From Ancylobacter novellus (GTDB taxonomy: Bacteria; Pseudomonadota; Alphaproteobacteria; Rhizobiales; Methylopilaceae), in contig QFPN01000004.1 in assembly GCA_003241695.1 (NCBI GenBank), positions 1 to 64,000 of the forward strand: a DNA stretch of 64,000 bases. The letters run 5' to 3'. Position 1 is the first letter of the stretch. Each line of letters begins with the position of its first letter. The translations under genes were made by a program, and so were the position numbers. Shown in pieces: positions 51,842 to 60,264 of the stretch. The notes under the pieces were generated by a model. That model was given only the letters and a program-made list of their open reading frames with translations. It had not been told where the DNA came from and did not search any database.

Positions 51842-52110
51842 GCGTCCTCCGGTTCTTCACCCGCCGCTCCTCCGCCCCCGCGGCCCGAGAGCGACTGCAG
51901 CTCCTCCTCGCCCATGAACGGGCGGTGTTCGGACGCACGGACCTTGTCGCCCTCCTCCAGGACGAGATCCTCGCGGTGATCGCCAGGCATGTCGCGATCG
52001 ATCCCGAGAAGGTCCGGGTCAAGCTCGACCGCCAGGACACGCTTGCGACTCTCGAGGTCGACATCGAGATCCGCACGCCTGCGACCGGCGCCCTCAAGAT
52101 GGCGGGCTGA
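51838..52110 (+). CDS. minE: Cell-division topological specificity factor MinE
   Basis: 90 aa. N-terminal helix-type A-R-E-R-L-Q-L-L-L-A-H-E-R near 18 (MinD-binding) and C-terminal dimer domain ending with V-D-I-E-I. Stimulates MinD ATPase to confine MinCD to the poles. ATGA overlap with minD; followed by a terminator. Confidence 0.95.
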   Translation: MSVLRFFTRRSSAPAARERLQLLLAHERAVFGRTDLVALLQDEILAVIARHVAIDPEKVRVKLDRQDTLATLEVDIEIRTPATGALKMAG

Positions 52111-52145
52111 ACGAGCCGTCCGAACGGACGGTCGCCAGATCGAAC

Positions 52146-52176
52146 GGGGCCGCGCCGAACGAGCGTGGCCCTTTTT
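52146..52176 (+). terminator. Terminator after minE
   Basis: GGGCCGCGC / GCGTGGCCC stem with one mismatch, 8-nt loop and TTTTT, 35 nt after the minE stop. Confidence 0.65.
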
Positions 52177-52232
52177 GTCGTCGCCTCGTGCAGGCGCATG
52201 TCTTCTCGCGCCGTCGGCGCAAGCGGGGACCA

Positions 52233-52463
52233 ATGATCGATCTCGGGTCCGAGGAAGCGCTCGTCGCGTTGCTCGCACGGCTCAAGGACAGCGACGACCC
52301 GGCGTTCGCCGACCAAGCGATAGAGCTCTACCTCTCCCGCTTCGGCGCGGACCACGCCGCGCGGCGTTACGCCTTGAAGCGGCTCTCGGCGGCGCTGATC
52401 GAGATGTCAGAGCTCGGCGAAGACGATCTCCGGGAGGCGTCAATCCGACCTCGTTCCGCCTGA
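52233..52463 (+). CDS. Small helical hypothetical protein upstream of the phytochrome gene
   Basis: 76 aa. Ala/Leu/Arg/Glu-rich with A-L-V-A-L-L-A-R-L-K-D near 10 and A-D-Q-A-I-E-L-Y-L-S-R-F-G near 27; two or three helices. No family recognised. Start ATG 52233 (CGGGGACCA upstream is a weak site); the frame extends upstream over the minE terminator, unlikely to be coding. 83 nt before the phytochrome start on the same strand. Confidence 0.5.
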   Translation: MIDLGSEEALVALLARLKDSDDPAFADQAIELYLSRFGADHAARRYALKRLSAALIEMSELGEDDLREASIRPRSA

Positions 52464-52546
52464 AGGCGGGTATCCAGACACATCGAAAGCGTTTTGTTCC
52501 CACGACGGGACATGCCATAGCTGCCGAGGGCGCATGGCATTCTGGG

Positions 52547-54697
52547 ATGGTTCCCCGCTTGGATACTCTCGACCTGACGGCCTGCGACCGCGAGCCGATA
52601 CACGCTCCGGGGGCGATTCAACCTCACGGTCTCCTGCTGATCGCCGATCCGAAAGATCTGCGGCTCATCGCCGTGGCGGGAGACGTCGAGGGCCGGCTCG
52701 GCCTGATCGAATGGACGGGACGCCCGCTCGCCAAGGCGATCGGAGCCGAACGGGCGTCGCAGGCCTCATGCGCCGAAGCCGGGTTGGCCGTTCTCTATCT
52801 CGGACGCGCCGAGGGAATGGACGGCGCCGCGTTCGACGTGAGCGCTCATCGCTCCGAAGCTGGGATAACGATTGAGTTCGAGCCCGCCGAGGCCGTCGAG
52901 ACCCAGGGCGGCGTGCTCCTCGGGGAACTTGAGGCGGTCTCAGCCGCCTTCGACCGCGCGCCGACGGCCGAGGCGATGGGTCGAACGCTCGCCGAGGAGT
53001 TCCGCCGTGTCACCGGCTACGACCGCGTCATGGTCTACCGCTTCCTTGACGACGACTCCGGTCAGGTCATCGCCGAAGCCAGAGCGCCCGAAATGCGCTC
53101 GTTTCTCAACCATCGCTTTCCCGCGGCCGACATTCCGAAGCAGGCGCGGGCGCTGTATCAGCGCAATCTGGTGCGGGTGATCCCAGACGTCGGCTACGTC
53201 CCCGCCCATCTGCGCTTCGCCGACGGGCGGGATCCGCGCGTCGATCTTTCCGATTGCGCCCTGCGCAGCGTGTCGCCGATCCACATCGAGTATCTGCGCA
53301 ACATGGGCGTCGAAGCCTCGGCTTCGACCTCCATTATCCGCGACGGAATTCTCTGGGGGTTGGTCGCCTGCCATAACGCGACGCCTCGAACGATCGGCTT
53401 CGACCGGCGCGCCGCCTGCAAGGCGCTCTCCGGCGCCTTCGGGCGCCAGCTTCGCGCCAAGGATGACACCGAAGCCTTTCGGGAGCGCGTGCGCCTGAGA
53501 AGCTTCCAGGACGATCTCGTCGCGCTGCTGTCACGCGAAGGATCGCTCGAGGAGGCGATCTCGAACCACGTCGACGAAATCCGTCGCGCGCTCGGCGGGG
53601 ACGGCGTCGCGATCCTGAGGGGCCGCGATCTCCTGACGAGCGGGCGTTGTCCGTCGGAGCGCGAAGTCCATGCGCTCGCGCGCTGGTCCCTGAAGCGCGG
53701 AGCCGAACAGGTGTTCGCGACGGATCGTCTGATCCAGGCCTACCCAACCGCCGCGACGTTCGCAGGCGTCGGCGCCGGCATGCTGGCGGTGACGCTCTCG
53801 GTCAGCGACCCATGGGTCGTCATGTGGTTTCGGTCAGAGGAGATCGAAATCGTCGAATGGGCCGGCAATCCGCACAAGCCGGAAACCTCCGATCCCCAGG
53901 CGATGCTGACGCCGCGCGCGTCCTTCGAGGTCTGGCGCGAGACCGTGCGCGGACGCGCCCGCCGCTGGACCCCGGCGGAAATCGAAGCGGCCGCCCGACT
54001 GCGCGCCGCGGTCATTGAGGTCTGGCAGAGCCGCGGGCTTATGGAGCTGAACCGAAAGCTCGTGGCGACCATCGATGAGAAGGATCTGCTGCTCCAGCAG
54101 AAAGAATTCCTGATCGGCGAAGTGAACCATCGGGTGCAGAACAGCCTGCAACTGGTCTCCAGTTTTCTCGCGCTCCAGGCGCGCGCCTCGAATCAACCGG
54201 GACTTGCGCCGGCGCTCGAGGAAGCGCGGCGGCGGCTGACGGCGGTCGCTCTCGTTCACCGTCGGCTCTATCGCTCCGATCAGGTCGAAACCGTCGACGT
54301 GTCACGCTACGTCGACGAACTCGTATCCGACGTGGTCGCGTCTCTCGGAGAGAACTGGCGCGAACTCATCTCCCTCGATCTCGCCCCCATCCTGCTGCCG
54401 ACGGATCGCGCCATCAGCCTCGGCCTCATACTGACCGAACTCATGATCAACGCCACCAAATACGCTTATGGCGGCGAACCCGGTCCTCTTTCCGTGACCG
54501 TAGGGGAAGATCGCGCGAATTTCCGTCTCATCGTCGCCGATCAGGGCGTGGGGGCCAAGGACGTCGCGCATCGCGGCTTCGGATCGCGCATGATGGGCGC
54601 GCTCGTCCGCCAGCTCGGAGGCCATATGGAGCAGGAGGACAACCGGCCCGGCCTTCGCGTCACGCTGTCGGCCCCGCTTGCGTCCACATCGGACTGA
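52547..54697 (+). CDS. Bacteriophytochrome sensor histidine kinase
   Basis: 716 aa. N-terminal PAS with the biliverdin-binding Cys at residue 13 in L-T-A-C-D-R-E-P-I-H, then Q-P-H-G; GAF with R-F-P-A-A-D-I-P-K-Q-A-R-A-L-Y near 189 (the D-I-P motif of biliverdin phytochromes) and H-I-E-Y-L-R-N-M-G-V near 245; PHY (~330-505); then an HWE/HisKA_2-type kinase: phospho-His ~528 in G-E-V-N-H-R-V-Q-N-S-L-Q-L-V and HATPase with N-A-T-K-Y-A-Y-G. It should switch between red and far-red forms. No response regulator is adjacent. Start set at M-V-P-R-L-D-T; the frame continues upstream without homology. No heme oxygenase (bphO) in the window. Confidence 0.92.
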   Translation: MVPRLDTLDLTACDREPIHAPGAIQPHGLLLIADPKDLRLIAVAGDVEGRLGLIEWTGRPLAKAIGAERASQASCAEAGLAVLYLGRAEGMDGAAFDVSAHRSEAGITIEFEPAEAVETQGGVLLGELEAVSAAFDRAPTAEAMGRTLAEEFRRVTGYDRVMVYRFLDDDSGQVIAEARAPEMRSFLNHRFPAADIPKQARALYQRNLVRVIPDVGYVPAHLRFADGRDPRVDLSDCALRSVSPIHIEYLRNMGVEASASTSIIRDGILWGLVACHNATPRTIGFDRRAACKALSGAFGRQLRAKDDTEAFRERVRLRSFQDDLVALLSREGSLEEAISNHVDEIRRALGGDGVAILRGRDLLTSGRCPSEREVHALARWSLKRGAEQVFATDRLIQAYPTAATFAGVGAGMLAVTLSVSDPWVVMWFRSEEIEIVEWAGNPHKPETSDPQAMLTPRASFEVWRETVRGRARRWTPAEIEAAARLRAAVIEVWQSRGLMELNRKLVATIDEKDLLLQQKEFLIGEVNHRVQNSLQLVSSFLALQARASNQPGLAPALEEARRRLTAVALVHRRLYRSDQVETVDVSRYVDELVSDVVASLGENWRELISLDLAPILLPTDRAISLGLILTELMINATKYAYGGEPGPLSVTVGEDRANFRLIVADQGVGAKDVAHRGFGSRMMGALVRQLGGHMEQEDNRPGLRVTLSAPLASTSD

Positions 54698-54729
54698 AAG
54701 TTCGCGCCACGCTTTTGTGGCTCTAAGAC

Positions 54730-54746
54730 CTATGACTAAGACATAG
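54730..54746. promoter_or_regulatory. Possible operator upstream of the CoA transferase gene
   Basis: CTATG-ACTAAGA-CATAG, 5-bp perfect arms; immediately after comes TTGCATTGCAG, which resembles the TGC-rich sites bound by the polyhydroxybutyrate regulator PhaR in Paracoccus. Weak evidence for either. Confidence 0.3.
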
Positions 54747-54852
54747 TGTTGCATTGCAGCGCTGTTTTCGGTCCCCTACCCTTCCTTTCAGATGATCTGA
54801 AGACCTCCGCCGCCCTCTCCGGGGCTGAGACAGGAGGCTGCGGGAGGATTTC

Positions 54853-56850
54853 ATGGCCATCATGAAGAAGAACAAGGTGATCACCGCCGACGAGGCGATC
54901 GCCCTCGTCGGCGACGACGACGTGGTGACCACGACGGGCTTCGTGCAGAGTTGCATCCCGGAAGCTTTGCACGCCGCGCTCGAGAAGCGCTATGTCGAAA
55001 CGGGCGCGCCGAAGAACCTGACCCTCGTCATGACCGCCGGCGCCGGAGACTCCAAGGGCCTCGGCACCGGTCGCCTCCATCATGAAGGCCTGCTGTCACG
55101 CGTCATCGCGGCGAACTTCGGGCGCATGCCGAAGGTCGCTCAGGCAGCGAAGGCCAACAAGATCCGCGGCTACAACCTTCCGCAAGGCGTCATCAGCCAG
55201 CTCTATCGCGCCTGCGCCGCCGGGCAGCCCGGCCTGTTCTCAAAAGTCGGCCTGCACACTTACGTCGACCCCCGGCACGGCGGCGGACGCGTCAACGAGC
55301 TGACGTCGGAAGAGATCGTGAAAGTGGTCGAGGTCGATGGCGAGGAGTGGCTGTTCTACAAGGCCACCAAGATCGACGTCGCCTTCATCCGCGGCACCTC
55401 GGCCGATCCTTCGGGCAACATCTCGATGGAGAAAGAGGCGCTGACCCTGGACTGCCTCGCCCAGGCGATGGCCGCCCGCAACAACGGCGGCGTCGTCATC
55501 GCGCAGGTCGAGCGCATCGTCGACGACGGATTTCTCCTCCCCAAGGACGTGCGCATCCCGGGCATCCTGGTCGATTGCGTCGTCGTGGCGGACTCCGAGC
55601 ATCACCGCATGAACTACGGCGTCCAGCATTCAGCGGCGCTCGCAGGTCAGGTCCGCGTGCCGGTGACCGGCATCGCCCGGATGAAGCTCGACGCCCGCAA
55701 GATCATCGCCCGCCGCGCAGCCTTCGAGCTGCCGCCGAACGGCGTCGTTAATCTCGGCGTCGGGGCTCCGGAAGGAATTTCTTCAGTCGCGAACGAAGAA
55801 AAGATCACGCCTTACATCACGCTCACTACCGAGGCGGGCGCCGTCGGCGGCGTGCTCGCCTCCGGCTCGAGCTTCGGCGCCGCGACCAACGCCGACTGCG
55901 TGATCGACCAGAACCAGATGTTCGATTTCTACGACGGCGGCGGCCTCGACATGACCTGCCTCGGCATGGCCGAGTGCGACGAGGCCGGCAACGTGAACAC
56001 CTCGGCGTTCGGCGGCAAGCTGAACGGCTGCGGCGGCTTCATCAACATCAGCCAGAACGCCCGATCGGTCGTTTTCGCCGGCACTTTCACGGTCGGAGGC
56101 CTCGACGTCGCGGTCGAGGACGGCGAACTGAAAATCGTGCAGGAAGGCCGCTCGAAGAAGTTCATCCGTCAGGTCGAGCAGAACACCTTCTCCGGCCCGT
56201 TCGCCCAGGATCGCTCACAGCCGGTGATCTACGTGACGGAACGCTGCGTGTTCCAGCTCACCAAGGAGGGGCTGGAGCTTATCGAGGTCGCGCCGGGCGT
56301 GGACATCGAACGGGACATCCTGCCTCATATGGAGTTCCGTCCCATCATCAAGCAACCGAGCGTGATGGATCCGCGGATCTTCCGCGACGAGCCGATGGAC
56401 CTCGTCAAAGACCTGCTGAACCTCAATCTTTGCGAGCGCGTCAGCTATGACGCCCCGCGCAACATCCTGTTCCTCAATCTCGAAGGCTTCGCGGTCCGCA
56501 CCAAGGCCGACATCGACGACCTGCGCGAAGCCATCATCGACGGCTGCAAGCAGGCCGGAAAGCGCGTCAACTCCGTCGTGAACCATGACGGGTTCAAGAT
56601 CTCCGACAGCCTTTACGACAATTACGCGGAGATGATCGAGTATCTGATGGAGCATTATTACGCGACGACCACGCGCTACGCCACGAACGGGTTCCTGCGC
56701 TTGAAGATGCAGGAGGCGCTGAAGAAGCGCGGTCTCGCGCCTCACGTGTTCGAGCGCAAGGAGGACGCCCACGCTTTCGCCGACAAGGCGGCGAAGATCA
56801 ACGCAGCTTTCGGCGAGGACCCGGAAGACTCGGTGGCGAGCGCCGCCTGA
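54853..56850 (+). CDS. Acyl-CoA:acetate/3-ketoacid CoA transferase
   Basis: 665 aa, both subunits of a family I CoA transferase fused. N-terminal half: T-G-F-V-Q-S-C-I-P-E near 30, then A-G-D-S-K-G-L-G-T-G near 65; C-terminal half: N-L-G-V-G-A-P-E-G near 300 and the catalytic Glu near 326 in T-T-E-A-G-A-V-G-G. About 130 extra residues follow the usual end (from ~525, D-E-P-M-D-L-V-K-D-L onwards), matching a longer subgroup with a STAS-like appearance. Likely transfers CoA between short-chain acids. Long 5' region with inverted repeats. Confidence 0.9.
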   Translation: MAIMKKNKVITADEAIALVGDDDVVTTTGFVQSCIPEALHAALEKRYVETGAPKNLTLVMTAGAGDSKGLGTGRLHHEGLLSRVIAANFGRMPKVAQAAKANKIRGYNLPQGVISQLYRACAAGQPGLFSKVGLHTYVDPRHGGGRVNELTSEEIVKVVEVDGEEWLFYKATKIDVAFIRGTSADPSGNISMEKEALTLDCLAQAMAARNNGGVVIAQVERIVDDGFLLPKDVRIPGILVDCVVVADSEHHRMNYGVQHSAALAGQVRVPVTGIARMKLDARKIIARRAAFELPPNGVVNLGVGAPEGISSVANEEKITPYITLTTEAGAVGGVLASGSSFGAATNADCVIDQNQMFDFYDGGGLDMTCLGMAECDEAGNVNTSAFGGKLNGCGGFINISQNARSVVFAGTFTVGGLDVAVEDGELKIVQEGRSKKFIRQVEQNTFSGPFAQDRSQPVIYVTERCVFQLTKEGLELIEVAPGVDIERDILPHMEFRPIIKQPSVMDPRIFRDEPMDLVKDLLNLNLCERVSYDAPRNILFLNLEGFAVRTKADIDDLREAIIDGCKQAGKRVNSVVNHDGFKISDSLYDNYAEMIEYLMEHYYATTTRYATNGFLRLKMQEALKKRGLAPHVFERKEDAHAFADKAAKINAAFGEDPEDSVASAA

Positions 56851-56931
56851 GGCCGAAGAAGGGCCGTTCTGTTCGAGCGCGTTCCGCACGCTCGACTGGC
56901 CGCTCGGAGAACCGATCCGAGCGGCCAAGCC

Positions 56932-57210
56932 TCATGCCTTCGGCGTATAGAGGCTGCACCAACCGCCGGGATTGATCTTGCCTTCGACGCCCTGGCAGGC
57001 GTCGGGGGCCTGAAACAGAGCGCAGCCCCCGCATTTGTCAGCGCCGGGCGCCTGCGCGACATACTGTGCGTCCGCCTGGGACATCTTGGTTTGGGCGCGG
57101 GCGGCGGAGCCGAGGCCGCAACAGGCCCCGACGACGATCACGGCCGCGCCGCCGAGCGCGGTCCGACGCGAAATTGCCGCGAGTTTCTCGCTCTCATCGA
57201 TTTTCGTCAT
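56932..57210 (-). CDS. High-potential iron-sulfur protein (HiPIP)
   Basis: 92 aa precursor. Tat-type signal with S-R-R-T-A-L-G-G and a hydrophobic stretch ending near A-R-A-Q (residue 40). The mature part has the four HiPIP Cys ligands: D-K-C-G-G-C-A-L-F, A-C-Q-G-V and G-W-C-S-L-Y, the standard C-x2-C-x8-15-C-x12-C spacing. Small periplasmic 4Fe-4S electron carrier; donors and acceptors not seen. Start at M-T-K-I-D-E-S-E-K. Confidence 0.93.
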   Translation of the reverse strand: MTKIDESEKLAAISRRTALGGAAVIVVGACCGLGSAARAQTKMSQADAQYVAQAPGADKCGGCALFQAPDACQGVEGKINPGGWCSLYTPKA

Positions 57211-57588
57211 TGTTTCCTCCCAGTCGGCCGGCTGGAACCGCCGGCCCGCGAGGAAGCTGCCGTTCACGATTTTGTTTTCAATGATTCTAATTCTAAAGTA
57301 ATAGACCGACGCTCGGGCGGCAGCCGGATGAGACGACGGCCGCGACAGGCTGCCGCCGGCAAGATCGTCGCGCTCTCCGATCGTGGCCGCGAACGCCGCC
57401 GTTCACGGCCCTTGGACCTCGAAAACGCGCGGGTTCCACGCTCAATTCCCGTGACAAGCGCCGCAGTCGTCCTATCCTCCTCGGCAGCAAGGTCGCGGCC
57501 CGCCCGCGGCTTCCGATCGGCGGCGGGCGCGTGACGTTCCCGACATGGCCGCGGCCTTCCGAACAGAACCGTTCGGGAGGAACAAGAC
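57211..57588. other. 378-nt divergent region between the HiPIP and DUF2189 genes
   Basis: No gene supported. Next to the HiPIP gene (57276-57300) is an AT-rich stretch, TTCAATGATTCTAATTCTAAAG, with two TTCTAA repeats; the second (TTCTAAA) matches one half of the Irr iron-control box. The remainder is high-GC with no recognisable signal. Confidence 0.55.
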
Positions 57589-58449
57589 ATGACGATCCGA
57601 AATCCCGTGGAATGGAGCGCCGACGGCGTGGCGGCCGCGGTCGATTCCGTGCGCGAGACCGCGCACGCCATGCGCCGCCCCATGGGAGCCTATGACGAGC
57701 GCCCGATCGCGCTTCGCCGCATCGGCTTCTCCGATCTCGGCGACGCGCTCCGCGAAGGCCTCGACGACTTTGCGCATCTGCGCAGCGACGTCTTCGCGAT
57801 CGCGCTGATCTATCCGCTCGCCGGCCTCGTAATCGCGACGATCGCCTTCAATGCGTCGCTTCTTCACCTGCTGTTTCCGATGGTGGCCGGCTTTGCTCTG
57901 CTTGGCCCGTTCGCGGCCATCGGCCTTTACGAGGCAAGCCGTCGGCGAGAGGCCGGGCTACGGGCGCGCTGGTCCAACATGATCGACGCCTTCGTCTCAC
58001 CGGCGGCGGCGGCGATCTGGACCCTCGGCCTGATCCTCACCGCGCTTTACCTCGCCTGGCTGCTCTGCGCCTGGGCGCTGCACGCGGCGATCATGGGTCC
58101 CGACCTGCCGACGTCGTCGACCGCATTCGCAAACGAGATCCTGACCACTCCGCGAGGATGGACCATGATCCTGGTCGGATGCGGCGTCGGCGCCGGCTTT
58201 GCGGTCGCGGCCCTTTCGATCAGCGTGATCTCGTTCCCGCTGCTGCTCGACCGCAAGGTCACCGTCGGCCGCGCGATCGAGACGTCGGTCAGGGCCGTGC
58301 GCGAGAATCCGGCGGTCATGCTCGGCTGGGGCGCGATCGTAGCGGGAAGTCTCGCGCTCGGCGCGGCGCCGGCGCTGTTGGGGCTCATCGTCGTCATGCC
58401 CGTGCTCGGCCACGCGACCTGGCGGCTTTACCGCAAGATCGTCGTCTGA
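57589..58449 (+). CDS. DUF2189 family integral membrane protein
   Basis: 286 aa with six predicted membrane helices, N-terminus charged (Y-D-E-R-P-I-A-L-R-R-I-G near 35). L-G-D-A-L-R-E-G-L-D-D-F near 50, G-P-F-A-A-I-G-L-Y-E-A-S-R-R near 105 and V-I-S-F-P-L-L-L-D-R near 205 are DUF2189 motifs. Some relatives are annotated as cytochrome c oxidase subunit I-like, without catalytic residues; function unknown. Good AGGAGGA-like site 9 nt upstream. Confidence 0.87.
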   Translation: MTIRNPVEWSADGVAAAVDSVRETAHAMRRPMGAYDERPIALRRIGFSDLGDALREGLDDFAHLRSDVFAIALIYPLAGLVIATIAFNASLLHLLFPMVAGFALLGPFAAIGLYEASRRREAGLRARWSNMIDAFVSPAAAAIWTLGLILTALYLAWLLCAWALHAAIMGPDLPTSSTAFANEILTTPRGWTMILVGCGVGAGFAVAALSISVISFPLLLDRKVTVGRAIETSVRAVRENPAVMLGWGAIVAGSLALGAAPALLGLIVVMPVLGHATWRLYRKIVV

Positions 58450-58495
58450 CGACCAAGAGCCGGGCGACGGCATCGCGACCGTCGCCCGGCTCGTA

Positions 58496-59500
58496 TCACA
58501 TGAAGAGCGGTTCTTTTTCGATCCCCTTGTAAAGACCGGCCACCTGTTCCGCGTAACCGTTGAAGAGCAGCGTCGGCCGCCGCTCCGAGGTTCCGAGCAC
58601 CCGCTCCTCCGCCTGGCTCCAGCGCGGATGCGGAACCTGCGGGTTCACGTTCGCCCAGAACCCGTATTCGCGCGGTCCGGCGGTCTCCCACAGCGTCTTG
58701 GGCCGCTTGTCGGTGAACTCGAAGCTCACAATCGACTTCACCGACTTGAAGCCGTATTTCCACGGGACAGCGAGCCGGATCGGCGCCCCCATCTGCTTGG
58801 CGAGCGGCTTGCCGTATGCGCCGGTCGCGAGAAAAGCGAGCTCGTTGGTGGCCTCTTCGATGGAGAGCCCCTCGGTATAGGGCCAGTCGTAGAGCGGGCT
58901 GGCCTGATAGGGCGCGGTCTCCGTGTCGTAGAAGGTCTGCATCTTCACGAATTTCGCGGAGCCCAAGGGCTTTGCGAAAGCGACGAAGTCCTTCATCGGA
59001 ATTCCGGTCCAGGGCAGCGCCATCGACCACGCTTCGACGCAGCGGTGACGATACAGGCGCTCCTCGAGCGGCAGGGCCTTGAGCAGATCGTCGATCCCCA
59101 CCTCGCGCGGATTTTCGACCATGCCGCCGATCTTCACCGTCCACGGGCGAAGCCGCAGCGCGCCAGCGTTCGCGGCGGGATCGCCCTTGTCAACGCCGAA
59201 CTCGTAGAAGTTGTTATAGCCGAGGTTGATCGCCTCCGGCGTCTCGGCGCGGTCGAGCTTGTAGAGGCCGTTGCGCTTCGCCGGATAGAGGCCTGCCGAC
59301 GGATCAGGGCCGTCGGGCTTCGGCGGCTCCTTGCTCTTGAAGAGATCCAGCAGGCCGGCTTCGGCCTGCCCGGGCGCGAACGCCAGACCCGCGGCGGCGC
59401 CCGCCGCCGCGCCCATGAACAGGCGCCGGTTCAGGGCGACGTGTTCCGGCGTCGCTTGAGATTCAGGGATCATCCAGGAAGGCGCGCGGCGGATCAGCAT
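58496..59500 (-). CDS. msrP: Periplasmic methionine sulfoxide reductase MsrP, molybdenum subunit
   Basis: 334 aa. Tat signal N-R-R-L-F-M-G then Ala-rich core ending near Q-A-E-A (residue 47). Molybdopterin-binding YedY fold: Y-N-N-F-Y-E-F-G near 94, catalytic Cys ~154 in R-H-R-C-V-E-A-W-S-M, and G-A-P-I-R-L-A-V-P-W-K-Y-G-F-K near 235. Repairs oxidised Met in periplasmic proteins. The membrane heme partner MsrQ is not adjacent. Downstream of a DUF992 gene on the same strand across a strong hairpin. Confidence 0.95.
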   Translation of the reverse strand: MLIRRAPSWMIPESQATPEHVALNRRLFMGAAAGAAAGLAFAPGQAEAGLLDLFKSKEPPKPDGPDPSAGLYPAKRNGLYKLDRAETPEAINLGYNNFYEFGVDKGDPAANAGALRLRPWTVKIGGMVENPREVGIDDLLKALPLEERLYRHRCVEAWSMALPWTGIPMKDFVAFAKPLGSAKFVKMQTFYDTETAPYQASPLYDWPYTEGLSIEEATNELAFLATGAYGKPLAKQMGAPIRLAVPWKYGFKSVKSIVSFEFTDKRPKTLWETAGPREYGFWANVNPQVPHPRWSQAEERVLGTSERRPTLLFNGYAEQVAGLYKGIEKEPLFM

Positions 59501-59539
59501 CCCGGGCTCCGTTTCGTTGCGGTCTCAAGGCCGATACGC

Positions 59540-59580
59540 AAAGCGGCGGCCGAAGGTTACGCCTTCGGCCGCCGCTTTTT
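59540..59580 (-). terminator. Strong hairpin between the DUF992 gene and msrP
   Basis: AAAGCGGCGGCCGAAGG / CCTTCGGCCGCCGCTTT, 17-bp perfect arms around a 5-nt loop; terminator for the DUF992 gene (short T-tract on the minus strand) with a longer T-run on the plus strand. Confidence 0.83.
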
Positions 59581-59605
59581 GTCACGATCGCGCGAAAAGC
59601 TCGGA

Positions 59606-60145
59606 TCAGATCGGGTTGAGCGTCAGCGAAGAGTAGCCCGCGGCGACCGCAAGGCCTGTCTGACCTTCGAAGCTCAAGGGTTGAAGCGAGACGGTGATGT
59701 CGGATCCCCCGACCAGCACGTTGGCGCCGCCGCCGATCAACGCGGCCACGCTCGCCGAAGCGCCGCGATATTTTCCGGCGAGGTCGCCAGGTCCGATGTC
59801 CCGCGTGCGCGCGACGACCCCCCAGGTCATCACGCTCGGCCCGGTCTTGCCGACGTCGACGCCGACCTTCTTGATGTGTCCCATATAGAGATCGATCGCG
59901 TTCCGACCGGAGTTCGGGCGGTATTCGCAGGAGACGTCGCGGCGAGAGCCGACGACGTAGCCGATCCCGCCGGGAATCTCGCAGCGCAGCACGCCGACCT
60001 GATAGCCCGAGACCGGCTCGTACCGCCCTTTGTCGATCGTCACGAAGGGATGCGTGGCGTCGGCCGAGAGCGCAGGTCCGGCCAGCGCGGGGGCGGCGAC
60101 GGCGATCGCGACGGCGGCGATCGCGCTACGGAACAGGACGAGCAT
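59606..60145 (-). CDS. DUF992 family secreted protein
   Basis: 179 aa. Signal peptide to about A-L-S-A (residue 28). G-V-L-R-C-E-I-P-G-G-I-G-Y-V-V-G-S-R-R near 50, C-E-Y near 73, G-V-D-V-G-K-T near 94, A-G-K-Y-R-G-A-S-A near 122 and G-A-N-V-L-V-G-G-S near 139 are the DUF992 pattern, an alphaproteobacterial exported beta-rich protein with one likely disulfide. Function unknown. Confidence 0.87.
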   Translation of the reverse strand: MLVLFRSAIAAVAIAVAAPALAGPALSADATHPFVTIDKGRYEPVSGYQVGVLRCEIPGGIGYVVGSRRDVSCEYRPNSGRNAIDLYMGHIKKVGVDVGKTGPSVMTWGVVARTRDIGPGDLAGKYRGASASVAALIGGGANVLVGGSDITVSLQPLSFEGQTGLAVAAGYSSLTLNPI

Positions 60146-60264
60146 TTTCAGCCTCCCGATATGACATTCAGTGACGGACGTCGACGGAACGTCGCCGGGT
60201 CACCTGTCGGTTCCACGCATCACAGGCCCGAGGCCTGCGGAAGACCTTCCGTCGCAGCTTCGCG

